From NCBI GenBank assembly GCA_038250235.1, contig JBBSCO010000026.1:1-39934 (forward strand): DNA of 39,934 nucleotides, read 5' to 3'. The position numbers and the translations under genes were made by a program. The notes beneath the pieces are model-generated. The model was not told where the DNA came from. It searched no databases and saw only the letters and a program-made list of their open reading frames with translations. Below are positions 1 to 8,359 of the stretch, in pieces. The stretch's first letter is position 1; every line of letters starts with the position of its first letter. The DNA comes from JAAUTS01 sp038250235. GTDB taxonomy: Bacteria > Verrucomicrobiota > Verrucomicrobiia > Methylacidiphilales > JAAUTS01.

Positions 1-143
1 ACCAATAATAAGGACACGGGAATCAAGGCTAAACAGATCCGCTTACGACAAATAACAGGCAACCCATACTTTAATTCTGCTAACAGTTATTGAAAGATTG
101 AATTAGATTTACTTCTTTCTATGGATTAAGCAAAGGAAACTTT

Positions 144-1811
144 ATGGAATGGCTCACACAACTACTAACCGACGGCAGTATTGCCCATGCGGTGTTCATC
201 ATCAGTCTGGTTACTTCCATTGGCCTGGCCTTGGGCAGTCTTCAGTTTCGCGGCCTTTCCTTGGGGATCTCCGGGGTGCTTTTTATCGGGATCCTCTTCG
301 GTCATTTCAAGGTCGATATTGACCATCAAATCCTTGAGTTCGCCCGCGAGTTCGGGTTGATCCTGTTTGTCTACACCATCGGGATGCAGGTGGGCCCGGG
401 CTTCTTTGCCTCTCTCAAGCAGCAGGGCTTGAAGTTAAACCTCCTTGCTGCCCTCGTGGTTCTGAGCGGTGCTGCCCTGGCGGTGGGCATCCACTATGTC
501 GGCGGGCTTTCGCCTTCCGTTGTTGTCGGTCTGTTCTCCGGCGCCACCACCAACACTCCTTCCCTGGGTTCGGCCATGGAAGCACTCCGCAGTCTGCCTG
601 ACGTTACGGAAGAGGCTATGAAACTCCCCGGTCAGGCTTACGCCATTGCTTATCCTTTCGGCATCCTTGGCATTCTTCTGACCATGTTCCTCGTCCGCCG
701 CGTTTTTAAAATCACCCTGGAAAAAGAGCATCAGTCCTTTGCGGCCGAGCGTGAAAGCCAGCAGCCCAGGCTTGCCAACCGCAACATCGAGGTGACCAAT
801 CCGAATCTTGAGGGAAAAACCCTTCATCACCTTCCGGGAACCACACATCTTTCCGTTGTCATTTCCAGGGTTTTACGCGGTGGCGAACTGAGTCCTGCGC
901 AAGCCCGTTACGCTTTAAAAATGGGAGATGTTCTGCACGTGGTCGGCATTCCCCGGGATCTGGAGGAATTTCAATCCATCGTCGGCAAGCCCAGTTCGCA
1001 GGATCTCAAATCCCTGCCCGGACCGCTCATCACCAAGCGGATGCTGGTAACCCAAAAAGCCGTGACCGGAAAACGTATCAAGGAACTTAACTTCGAAGAG
1101 CGTTACAACTCCACCATCACCCGTATCGCCCGTGCCGAGGTGGAATTTTCATCCGCGCTGAATGTCCGCCTGATGTATGGCGATACTGTTCTGGTAGTCG
1201 GACGCGAAGAAGATCTTGAAGGGGTGGCCAAGGAACTCGGCAACTCCGCCAAACAAATGAATCATCCCCAGGTAATTCCGATTTTTGTGGGGATCGCTTT
1301 GGGAATTCTCGTGGGAACATTCCCCTTTCACATCGAAGGCCTGCCCGCCCCCTTCAAACTGGGTCTGGCCGGTGGCCCACTTCTCGTCGCCATCCTGCTT
1401 TCCCGTCTGGGCAATTTTGGTTCCCTCGTCTGGCACATGCCCATCAGTGCCAACTTCATGTTGCGCGAACTCGGCATCGTCCTCTTTCTCACCGCCGTGG
1501 GTCTGAAAGCCGGCCATGGCTTTTTCGATACCCTGGTTCAGGGGGATGGGTTGCAGTGGATGCTCCTCGCCGCACTTATCACCCTGATACCTCTTCTGCT
1601 GGTGGCCTTCATAGGCCGGGTCTTCTGTAAACTGAATTACATGAGCCTTTGCGGTCTTCTTGCGGGCAGTATGACCGATCCTCCGGCCCTGGCCTTTGCC
1701 AATACCGTCACCAAATCCGATGCCCCTTCAATCTCCTACGCCACCGTCTATCCCTTGACCATGTTACTCCGAATTTTTTGCGCCCAAATGATTATCATTC
1801 TGCTATCCTAA
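144..1811 (+). CDS. AspT/YidE/YbjL-type membrane transporter with two RCK_C domains
   Basis: A 555-residue polytopic membrane protein. The order is: hydrophobic segments over about residues 1-185, two soluble TrkA_C/RCK_C-like domains at about 205-285 and 290-375, then a second hydrophobic block over about 380-555. This matches the aspartate-alanine exchanger (AAEX, AspT/YidE) family, in which the two membrane halves are duplicated. The halves share glycine-rich stretches (LFSGATTNTPSLGSAM and LLAGSMTDPPALAFA) that are typical of the family. The ATG at 144 follows an AAAGGAAA ribosome-binding site. Substrate cannot be read from sequence; family members exchange amino or dicarboxylic acids, and the RCK domains suggest control by a ligand or nucleotide. 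The gene stands alone, and a dead barrel gene begins immediately after its stop. Confidence 0.9.
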   Translation: MEWLTQLLTDGSIAHAVFIISLVTSIGLALGSLQFRGLSLGISGVLFIGILFGHFKVDIDHQILEFAREFGLILFVYTIGMQVGPGFFASLKQQGLKLNLLAALVVLSGAALAVGIHYVGGLSPSVVVGLFSGATTNTPSLGSAMEALRSLPDVTEEAMKLPGQAYAIAYPFGILGILLTMFLVRRVFKITLEKEHQSFAAERESQQPRLANRNIEVTNPNLEGKTLHHLPGTTHLSVVISRVLRGGELSPAQARYALKMGDVLHVVGIPRDLEEFQSIVGKPSSQDLKSLPGPLITKRMLVTQKAVTGKRIKELNFEERYNSTITRIARAEVEFSSALNVRLMYGDTVLVVGREEDLEGVAKELGNSAKQMNHPQVIPIFVGIALGILVGTFPFHIEGLPAPFKLGLAGGPLLVAILLSRLGNFGSLVWHMPISANFMLRELGIVLFLTAVGLKAGHGFFDTLVQGDGLQWMLLAALITLIPLLLVAFIGRVFCKLNYMSLCGLLAGSMTDPPALAFANTVTKSDAPSISYATVYPLTMLLRIFCAQMIIILLS

Positions 1812-2760
1812 AAATAGTCGCCCTGTTTATTCTGACAACCCTGATAGCTGTAACCGCCGCGGCAGCAGCAGCAGCAGCAGCAGCAGCGGAGGCGGATGCT
1901 TTATCGTCCAGTCCCGCCTGGCTGACGGAACTTTCCCTGACAACCCGTGAAAGCCGGGATGGCAACGTCTACCTGACCAACATGTCAGGCCCCGCCGGAC
2001 GCGATTTGGCAAACCGCTCGTTCTGGGTCACCAGTATTTCACCACGACCGGCTCTCGATCTTGCGCTCTTGTTGGAGGGATCCGATCCCGATTTCGATCT
2101 GAAACATCTCAATCCGGCTTATTCGCCGGAAATCATCCGTTATCATGACCAACCATGCGAAAATCATGACATCCAGCGTGTAGCGACCGGCCTGGAAGCC
2201 TCCTGGGGCACGTTCAGTATCAAGGCAGACAATAAGCTGGGCATTGTGGAAGGCTGTCGTGAAACCCCGCAATATACCGGCAGAAGCAACATCGCCAGCG
2301 GCGCGACCAGATCCGGGATAAACTAAATCCTTAACTTCGTTATAACAGCAGTGGTTGGTTCCTGCGGCCTGTTGTCTTGTTCGTTTACTATGACCTACAG
2401 ACCGATCGGCGTGTCGCCACTGGGGCCGATGCTGGATGGCAGAACTATACCGACCGTTACGATCTCGGCGGCGGAGCGGATATCGGGTTCAAGGTGCTGC
2501 CGGACTTTGATCTGACAAGTGGATATCGCCATGGACGCCAGCATCAGGGAAATCTCTTTGCCGTGCCCTCCAACAGCAGCAATGACTATGACCGTGTGCT
2601 CTTCGGTCGGGAAAGAAAGCCGCTTCCGTGGCTGAAGACCCAGGTCCAGGTGGGCCCGGATTTCCGGAGTTAGGGGCAGGATGTTCCCGCCGGTCATGAA
2701 ACAAATAAAAATTTCTTTTACGTGAAGGGCTCCCTTACCATGGATTGCGGATCAGCGGAC
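1811..2760 (+). pseudogene. Broken outer-membrane beta-barrel protein gene
   Basis: Three reading-frame pieces line up as one decayed gene. Piece one reads a hydrophobic signal-like stretch, an 11-alanine run, then LTELSLTTRESRDGNVYLTN and LNPAYSPEI. Piece two, after a frameshift near 2300-2312, reads IRDKLNP-stop-LRYNSSGWFLRPVVLFVYYDLQ, with TAA at 2332-2334. It continues with alternating barrel-strand patterns to VQVGPDFRS and a TAG at 2671-2673, where a tyrosine would be expected. The same frame then continues as GQDVPAGHETNKNFFYVKGS to about 2760 and is cut off where the minus-strand araC-type gene ends. No start codon precedes the signal stretch. The pattern resembles an outer-membrane barrel family I associate with Verrucomicrobiota, from memory. 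It is dead: start lost, frameshift, two stops, C-terminus missing. Confidence 0.75.
1855..1890 (+). repeat. GCA trinucleotide microsatellite (poly-alanine)
   Basis: A nearly perfect run of about ten GCA/GCC/GCG codons encodes consecutive alanines just after the hydrophobic core of the degenerate signal peptide of the barrel pseudogene. Slippage in such a run is a plausible source of length variation. The exact repeat number may also be prone to sequencing error. Confidence 0.7.
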
Positions 2761-2764
2761 AAGG

Positions 2765-3694
2765 TCATGCCGCCCGAAGTCCGGGTAGTCCGGCATCTTC
2801 GTTTTTTCCCAGAAACGGTTTTAGCATTTTTTTTCTGTAAGCGCTCGCACTGATGCCAAAATGCTGGCGGAAACTTCGGGCGAAATGTTTCGGCTCAGGC
2901 CAACCGCTTTGCAGGCCTATTTCCCCCACACTGGCTTTCCCGGAAAGCAGAAGTGTGGCGGCCTTTTCCGCCCTTAGTTTGGCGAGATATTTCATCGGGG
3001 CAAGACCGGTTTGCGAACGGAAAAGCCGCACGAGGTAGCTTGGATTGAGGTGTAGTTCCAAAGCGAGCCGCGGGAGGGTCCATTCCAAAGCCGGATTTTC
3101 ATGCAGCCGTTTCAGAGCCTGTCGGACGGAGGGATGCACTCCGATAGTTTCCCGGTTCAGGCCTTTGTCATCCGCTGTTTGCCGGATCAGATTCAGGAGC
3201 AAAAGCAAATAGCCCAGCAGTTCCGCCCGCTCCGCCTGCCGCGAGTAGGCATTTTGCATCATGATGAGAGCCCCCTTCAGTTTCACCAGGTTAGGCCCCT
3301 TCATCTTCAGGGAACGAATTCCCGCGCAACCACGGGGTTCCCCCAGGCCCAAGAGAGAACAAAATCCGGAATCCTCTGCCATCCAGGCCAGCTCCTTCTG
3401 CAGCAGGGAGGGGGACAGCATACAGTTCACAATTTCCAGGCCCCGGCACCCGGCATATCCGTGCCAGGCCCCCACCGGAATGATATAGATATCACCGCGG
3501 CAAGAGGGGGATTCGCCCGATACGGTGTAGTGTCGTGCCTTCCCATCCAGCACAAAAGCCAATTCCAGGTAATTGTGGTCGTGGGCGGAAGCATCGCCGT
3601 GCTTTTTCAGGCGGTTCATAAAAAACCAAGCCTGAGAGGAAACTTCCACATGCTTCAAAGGAGCAGATTTGTGACGCGAAACCCGGGATAACAT
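2765..3694 (-). CDS. AraC-family transcriptional regulator, probably of rhamnose use
   Basis: A 309-residue protein. The N-terminal part, to about residue 130, looks like a cupin sensor (HDHNYLELAFVLDGKARHYT and GDIYIIPVGAWHGY). The C-terminal 100 residues form the double helix-turn-helix of AraC/XylS proteins (LPRLALELHLNPSYLVRLFRSQTG, then VGEIGLQSGWPEPKHFARSFRQHFG). It is transcribed divergently from L-rhamnose isomerase across an 81-bp gap, which suggests it senses rhamnose or a related sugar in the manner of RhaS/RhaR. The ligand is an inference. The start is not marked by a strong ribosome-binding site, so a downstream start is possible. Its 3' end abuts the truncated barrel pseudogene. 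Confidence 0.85.
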   Translation of the reverse strand: MLSRVSRHKSAPLKHVEVSSQAWFFMNRLKKHGDASAHDHNYLELAFVLDGKARHYTVSGESPSCRGDIYIIPVGAWHGYAGCRGLEIVNCMLSPSLLQKELAWMAEDSGFCSLLGLGEPRGCAGIRSLKMKGPNLVKLKGALIMMQNAYSRQAERAELLGYLLLLLNLIRQTADDKGLNRETIGVHPSVRQALKRLHENPALEWTLPRLALELHLNPSYLVRLFRSQTGLAPMKYLAKLRAEKAATLLLSGKASVGEIGLQSGWPEPKHFARSFRQHFGISASAYRKKMLKPFLGKNEDAGLPGLRAA

Positions 3695-3775
3695 GGAGAC
3701 ATGATGTCAATATTTGAGAAGTTTTAAACACAAAAACAGGTAACACTATCCAAGCAGATGATTTAGGCTGCTGGA

Positions 3776-5026
3776 ATGACTACTCCCGCTTATTCCCTGG
3801 CCCGCGAACGTTATGCCTCACTGGGTGTCGATACCGAATCTGTTCTTCAGGTTTTAGCTTCAACCCAGATCTCCCTTCATTGCTGGCAAGGGGATGATGT
3901 CGGAGGTTTCGAGAAATCAGGTTCGGAGCTGGGGGGCGGTCTGGCCGTCACCGGCAATTATCCCGGCAAAGCACGCACGATACCTGAACTGCGCAGCGAC
4001 ATTGAAAAAGCACTCACGCTCATTCCGGGAAATCATCGTCTAAATCTTCATGCCTGCTATGCCGATCTGGACGGGAAGAAAGCGGACAGGGACGCATATA
4101 CCATCGAACAGTTTCAAAGCTGGATAGACTGGGCCAAAGCCCGAAAGCTTGGCATGGACTTCAACCCATCCTGTTTCGGGCATCCCAAGGCATCAGATGG
4201 TCTCACCCTCAGCAACCCCGATTCCGGCATTCAGAAATTCTGGATCAATCACTGTATCGCCAGCCGCCGCATCGCATCCGAGATCGGCCAGCAACTGGGT
4301 TCAACCTGCGTCACCAATGTCTGGATACCCGATGGCTCCAAGGATCTGCCCTTCGATCGCAAAACACCGCGCCTGCGTTTGGAAAAAGCACTCGATGAAG
4401 TTTTTGCCGAAAAGCTGGATCCCCGATACAACCTTGATGCGGTCGAGTGCAAACTCTTCGGCATCGGTTCCGAGTCCTATGTGGTAGGTTCCCATGAATT
4501 CTATATGGGATACGCCATAAAAAACCAAAAGCTGATTTGCCTGGATGCGGGCCATTTTCATCCGACAGAATCATTGGCCGATAAGATCAGTTCCGTCCTG
4601 CAATTTGTTCCCGAACTCCTGCTCCATGTCAGCCGCGGCGTCCGTTGGGACAGTGACCATGTTGTTTTGTTGGATGATCCAACCAAAGCCATCATGGAAG
4701 AACTTGTGCGTGGCGGCTTTCTGGGTAGAACCCACATCGGCCTGGATTTCTTTGATGCCAGCATCAACCGCATTGCCGCCTGGGTCATTGGAACGCGTTC
4801 AGCTCAGAAGTCCCTCTTGTTAGCCCTGCTGGAATCGCAGAAACAGCTGCGCGACGCCGAAAACGCAGGCGATTTCACCTCACGTCTCGCCTTGATGGAA
4901 GAAAGCAAAACGTTACCCTTTGGCGCGGTCTGGGAAGAATTCTGCGAACGCAATAACACGCCTTCGACCAACTGGCTGGCCGAGGTGAAAAGCTACGAGC
5001 GGGAAGTCCTTTCGAAGCGTGATTGA
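3776..5026 (+). CDS. rhaA: L-rhamnose isomerase
   Basis: Interconverts L-rhamnose and L-rhamnulose (EC 5.3.1.14) in the cytoplasm, the first step of phosphorylative rhamnose catabolism. The 416 residues match the usual RhaA length of about 419 and are collinear with E. coli RhaA as I remember it. Recognisable blocks include HCWQGDDVGGFE, GNYPGKAR, GMDFNPSCFGHPKASDG, FWINHCIASRR, NVWIPDGSKD, ESKLFGIG-like VECKLFGIGSESYVVGSHEFYMGYA, CLDAGHFHPTE and RWDSDHVVLLDD. The last blocks carry the acidic and histidine metal ligands. A divergent AraC-type regulator lies next to it. No kinase (rhaB), aldolase (rhaD) or transporter is adjacent, so the rest of the pathway must be encoded elsewhere or be different. 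Confidence 0.97.
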   Translation: MTTPAYSLARERYASLGVDTESVLQVLASTQISLHCWQGDDVGGFEKSGSELGGGLAVTGNYPGKARTIPELRSDIEKALTLIPGNHRLNLHACYADLDGKKADRDAYTIEQFQSWIDWAKARKLGMDFNPSCFGHPKASDGLTLSNPDSGIQKFWINHCIASRRIASEIGQQLGSTCVTNVWIPDGSKDLPFDRKTPRLRLEKALDEVFAEKLDPRYNLDAVECKLFGIGSESYVVGSHEFYMGYAIKNQKLICLDAGHFHPTESLADKISSVLQFVPELLLHVSRGVRWDSDHVVLLDDPTKAIMEELVRGGFLGRTHIGLDFFDASINRIAAWVIGTRSAQKSLLLALLESQKQLRDAENAGDFTSRLALMEESKTLPFGAVWEEFCERNNTPSTNWLAEVKSYEREVLSKRD

Positions 5027-5442
5027 GAGCCTTGGCATCCTGGGAGAGCTTCAACGAACGAAGGAGCCGCAGGCAACACATTTTCGAAACACCTCAATCG
5101 TTCCATCAGAAAATATACTGGATCTGGCTTGGACACCGCACTCTACTCGGGAGTACTTCGGAGTAAATTTTCCTGTGCCGCGTCCTCCTGAACGCAGTGA
5201 CCTGTCGGCCGTAACCTTATGCGAAGGGAAGAGTTGGCCTCAGTGCCCACGGTCGCTGAAAGCTGTTTTTGCATCCCCCATTGCCTGGGCCTATACCGTT
5301 GCCCAGGTCGCTGAACTGAAGCTTCTATGGTCCGAGCCATTCTCAAGCTTCCAGTCAACGTCCCGGCTTTTAGATGATCTGCGGCTGATTAAATTTTAAA
5401 CGCCCCGCAATTAAACGACGAGTTGATCAGAAGAGCCCAAAT
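5027..5442. other. 416-bp stretch with no assignable gene
   Basis: Between rhaA and the small gene at 5443. A 126-codon open frame (5019-5399, plus strand) exists, but its start overlaps the end of rhaA and its translation shows no motif or family I recognise. No convincing terminator hairpin was found. It may be a degenerate insert. Confidence 0.4.
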
Positions 5443-5781
5443 GTGTATGTTGACATTGTGACACATCAGACCGTGGATCAACGCAGCCTGCAAATGCATA
5501 GGATGATTGCTGAAAAACTTCAACAAAACCCGGCCTTGCTGGATATTGCCCGGCAGAATTTGAGGCGCTGGCTTTCTTCTGGAACGTACTCTGCCTCCAA
5601 CCGGGTTGCCGTTCAGGAATGGGAAATTCTCTTGTCCGGTCCTCTGTCCAAAGTTCTAACAATATTGACTGCCCCGGAGGAACAAGCTTGTCGGCTTCGA
5701 CAATCTTCCCCCTTTACTGGAATTCTGACGCAGGAAGAACGTGCGCAGACTTTTAAGTCGTATGAATCGCTCCGAGCTTGA
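5443..5781 (+). CDS. Small conserved hypothetical protein, partner of the DUF6036-type gene
   Basis: 112 residues, helical and charged, with no signal peptide or membrane segment. The N-terminal half (RSLQMHRMIAEKLQQNPALLDIARQNLRRW) resembles small proteins I remember being encoded directly upstream of nucleotidyltransferase-like DUF6036 genes. The C-terminal part has LLSGPLSKVLTILT and RQSSPFTGILTQEERAQTF. It overlaps the next gene by 20 bp (5762-5781), so translation is almost certainly coupled. The arrangement looks like a two-gene toxin-antitoxin or AbiE-like module, with this as the candidate antitoxin or regulator. Function is not established. Confidence 0.7.
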   Translation: MYVDIVTHQTVDQRSLQMHRMIAEKLQQNPALLDIARQNLRRWLSSGTYSASNRVAVQEWEILLSGPLSKVLTILTAPEEQACRLRQSSPFTGILTQEERAQTFKSYESLRA

Positions 5782-6406
5782 ACACGTCCTGCGCGCTTTC
5801 AGTGCCATTACGGACGAAAACGAGTTTATTGTTATTGGAAGCCAGGCCATTCTGGGCAAGTTTCCGGATGCTCCCAGGTTACTTCGCCAATCGATAGAAG
5901 TGGATCTTTATCCCAAAAAGCGTCCTGAGCTTGCTGAAGTGATTGATGGGAGCATCGGAGAACTTTCAGCCTTTCACCATGAATTTGGTTATTACGCCCA
6001 CGGCATAGGGCCAGAAACGGCTATTTTACGCCAGGACTGGCAAATCAGGCTGGTGCCTGTGCAAAATGCGAATACAAGGCAGGCCATAGGCTTCTGTTTA
6101 CATCCTCTCGATCTAGCCTATTCCAAACTTGCCGCAGGCAGAACCAAAGACTTGGAATATCTGAAGCGCTTGTTTCGATACGGTTACGTCAAACGAACAG
6201 AACTCAAAAAGCTTATTGCCGGAGCATACGATGTAAAACTTAAAACCCTTTTGGAAACAAACTATCGTGCGTTGGCCGGAAAAAGGGCATCTGTAACCGA
6301 CTTTGAAGCAATGACGAAAAGTCGAGATTCTGACGTTGACCCGAACCCGTTGCTGCCTACCGTAATTTCTCCCGCATGCCCTCCATCCTTTCAGTCCAAC
6401 AATTGA
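5762..6406 (+). CDS. DUF6036-like nucleotidyltransferase-fold protein
   Basis: About 214 residues from the ATG at 5762. That start is preferred over an in-frame start at 5741 because it gives MNRSELEHVLRAF and the shorter overlap with the upstream gene. Motifs are IGSQAILGKFPDAP, SIEVDLYPKKRPELAEVIDGSIGE, FGYYAHGIGPETAILRQDWQIRLVPV, and LHPLDLAYSKLAAGRTKDLEYLKRLFR. The GSQA followed by an xVDLY acidic pair is the pattern of a minimal nucleotidyltransferase (AbiEii-like) fold. It forms a translationally coupled pair with the preceding small gene. Its last 31 bp overlap the following ABC ATPase gene, so the C-terminal 10 residues may not be conserved. A toxin role is a family-level inference only. 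Confidence 0.72.
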   Translation: MNRSELEHVLRAFSAITDENEFIVIGSQAILGKFPDAPRLLRQSIEVDLYPKKRPELAEVIDGSIGELSAFHHEFGYYAHGIGPETAILRQDWQIRLVPVQNANTRQAIGFCLHPLDLAYSKLAAGRTKDLEYLKRLFRYGYVKRTELKKLIAGAYDVKLKTLLETNYRALAGKRASVTDFEAMTKSRDSDVDPNPLLPTVISPACPPSFQSNN

Positions 6407-7275
6407 CCAAAAACTACGGGTCACTGACCGCGCTCAATGGCTTGGATCTTTCCATCGAAGCCGGACAGGTCTTCGGCCTTCTCGGTCCCAACGGCAGTGG
6501 CAAGACCACCATGCTGGCCATCCTGCTGGATGTGATCCACGCCAGCGCGGGAACCTACACCTGGTTCGAAGGCCGACCCGAAGCCTCCGCCAATCCGCGA
6601 CGCTATATCGGAGCCCTCCTCGAAACCCCCAACTTTTATCCCTACCTCAACGCCGATCAGAATCTCTCCATCATCGCTTCCATCAAGCAGGTCAAAAATC
6701 CTCCCCTCGACGCCCTGCTCGATCTGGTGCAGTTGAAAGAGCGGCGTCGTTCGCCTTTCCGCACCTACTCCCTGGGGATGAAACAACGGCTGGCGCTGGC
6801 CGCCTGTCTGGTCGGTGATCCCGAAGTTCTCATCCTCGACGAACCAACCAACGGGCTCGATCCCCAAGGCATGATCGAGGTGCGCAACATCATCAAGAAA
6901 ATCGCCACCCAGGGAAAAACCATCATCCTGGCCAGCCACATGCTGGATGAAGTGGAAAAGATCTGTTCCCACGTCGCCATCATTAAAAACGGCAAACGCC
7001 TCGCCACCGGTGCAGTCGGTTCCATCCTGAACAAACAACCCACGGTCGAAGTTTCCTGTTTGCCTCCCGAGTTCGACAAGCTTCGGACCTTCCTGGCGAC
7101 CTGCCGACTCGTCGAAAAAAGCAGCTACGAGAACACCCGCTTCGTTCTCGAACTCAAACCTGAACACTCCGCCGCCGAACTTAACCGCCTGGCTTTTGAA
7201 CAGGGCATCACCCTGAACCATCTTGTGACGAAGGCGCGAAGCCTCGAACTCGAATTCCTGGAGATCACCCGTTGA
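6376..7275 (+). CDS. ABC transporter ATP-binding protein (BcrA/CcmA-type)
   Basis: A 299-residue ATPase. Walker A GPNGSGKTT at 37-45, signature YSLGMKQR at 131-138 and Walker B VLILDEP at 151-157 are all intact, followed by the SHMLDEVEKICSHVAII block that carries the H-loop. The 80-residue C-terminal extension is typical of drug/lipid ABC-2 exporters. It overlaps the downstream permease gene through TGATG (7273-7277), so the two form a transcription and translation unit. Substrate unknown. Its start overlaps the DUF6036-type gene, suggesting the pair may share a transcript with it. Confidence 0.93.
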   Translation: MPSILSVQQLTKNYGSLTALNGLDLSIEAGQVFGLLGPNGSGKTTMLAILLDVIHASAGTYTWFEGRPEASANPRRYIGALLETPNFYPYLNADQNLSIIASIKQVKNPPLDALLDLVQLKERRRSPFRTYSLGMKQRLALAACLVGDPEVLILDEPTNGLDPQGMIEVRNIIKKIATQGKTIILASHMLDEVEKICSHVAIIKNGKRLATGAVGSILNKQPTVEVSCLPPEFDKLRTFLATCRLVEKSSYENTRFVLELKPEHSAAELNRLAFEQGITLNHLVTKARSLELEFLEITR

Positions 7276-8126
7276 TGAATCCCATGCACTTTCTCAAGTT
7301 GGAATGGCAAAAATTTTCGCCCAACACGACCTTCCGCATTCTGTCCGTCTTGTATGTTGTATTCTTCGGCTTGGGCGTCTGGTTGGCTTTTTTGATAGGG
7401 CGAAACTTGGAAATCGATAACAACGGTGAAATGATCAGGCCGGCGGCGGATCTTTTCACTTTCCCCCGTTCCTGGGAACTGGTGGCCTACGCGGGAAGCT
7501 GGATGAACATGATCCTGCTCGGATTCACCGGTGTTTTCATGGTCACATTGGAACTGAGCAACCGCACTCTGCGGCAAAATATCATCTCGGGCTTGAACCG
7601 ATGGGACCTCTTTCTCTGCAAGTTTACCGGCCTGATTGCGATCTCAGCTTTAGCCACACTGTGTTATCTCTTTTTCGGCGCGTTGGCGGGTTTTTCTGAA
7701 TCCAGTAACTACAATCCGGCTGCGGCTTTACCGCCAGCCGGAACTGTGGTTTGTTATTTCCTGCAATGTCTGGGCTATCTTCTAATGGGAACCCTCAGCG
7801 GGCTCTACATCAGACAGACTGCTCTGGCCACGCTCGCTTATCTGGCCTATGTCCTGTTTATCGAACGAATTTTCTATTGGATCCTTTATTTGAGCCTGGT
7901 GAAAAGCAGCGTTTTCCCAGTTCTGGCGGATATTCTTTTGTTACTTCCCAACAAAGTCCTTTCTGCGCTGGCGCCCTTCCCCGTGCCCCAGATGGCCCTT
8001 CAGATGACAGGCCAGCAAAAGATTTTCGAAGGCCTATCCGAGGCAGGAGTCTGGATTGCCGCCCTGGCCTACATCGTTCTCTTCACGTTCCTTTTTTTCA
8101 GACGCCTTCGCAAGGCGGACTTTTAG
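7275..8126 (+). CDS. ABC-2 type transporter permease
   Basis: About 283 residues from the ATG at 7275, which overlaps the stop of the ATPase gene as TGATG; a TTG at 7272 is the alternative. Roughly six hydrophobic segments are visible, beginning with LSVLYVVFFGLGVWLAFLIG, then LLGFTGVFMVTLE, LIAISALATLCYLFFGALAG, VVCYFLQCLGYLLMGTLSGL and a C-terminal WIAALAYIVLFTFLFF. The charged loop TLRQNIISGLNRWDLFLCKF is the hallmark of ABC-2 permeases. With the preceding ATPase it makes a simple exporter of unknown substrate. Confidence 0.85.
   Translation: MNPMHFLKLEWQKFSPNTTFRILSVLYVVFFGLGVWLAFLIGRNLEIDNNGEMIRPAADLFTFPRSWELVAYAGSWMNMILLGFTGVFMVTLELSNRTLRQNIISGLNRWDLFLCKFTGLIAISALATLCYLFFGALAGFSESSNYNPAAALPPAGTVVCYFLQCLGYLLMGTLSGLYIRQTALATLAYLAYVLFIERIFYWILYLSLVKSSVFPVLADILLLLPNKVLSALAPFPVPQMALQMTGQQKIFEGLSEAGVWIAALAYIVLFTFLFFRRLRKADF
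8102..8124 (+). terminator. Possible terminator hairpin at the permease gene end
   Basis: CGCCTT and AAGGCG arms with a very short loop lie over the last codons of the permease gene and are followed by GACTTTT. The U-tract is short, so termination is only possible, not certain. Confidence 0.35.
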
Positions 8127-8359
8127 GACAAGCGCTCTAGTGTTCTGATAATAAATTAGTAGGTGGGCTGTTCACCAAATCATCCTGGGTATAAAGAGGA
8201 ATCCACAGGCTCTACCTGAAAGTTTTTGATGGTAGGCTGATTCAGCAAGAAGTCTGGGTCGGGCCAGTGGGTTCTTCCTCCGCCTGAGGGCTGGCCCAGA
8301 ATGATATCGCAGGGTGATTCCAATCCTCTTTCGCTAACAGGCCCTAAAAAACAGGACGC

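Noticed and set aside
1649..2326. A 225-codon open frame as one intact gene
   Set aside because: Its first 50 codons lie inside the AspT-type gene in another frame; only the part after about 1811 resembles a protein, and this continues in another frame as a pseudogene.
6421..7221. Long minus-strand open frame opposite the ABC ATPase gene
   Set aside because: It is the antisense shadow of a gene with all ABC motifs; its translation is low-complexity and shows no family.
8127..8359. A regulatory RNA or lost gene between the ABC permease and the metal ATPase
   Set aside because: There are several small inverted repeats (such as GGGCCAG with CTGGCCC) but no consistent fold or coding pattern; it remains unassigned.
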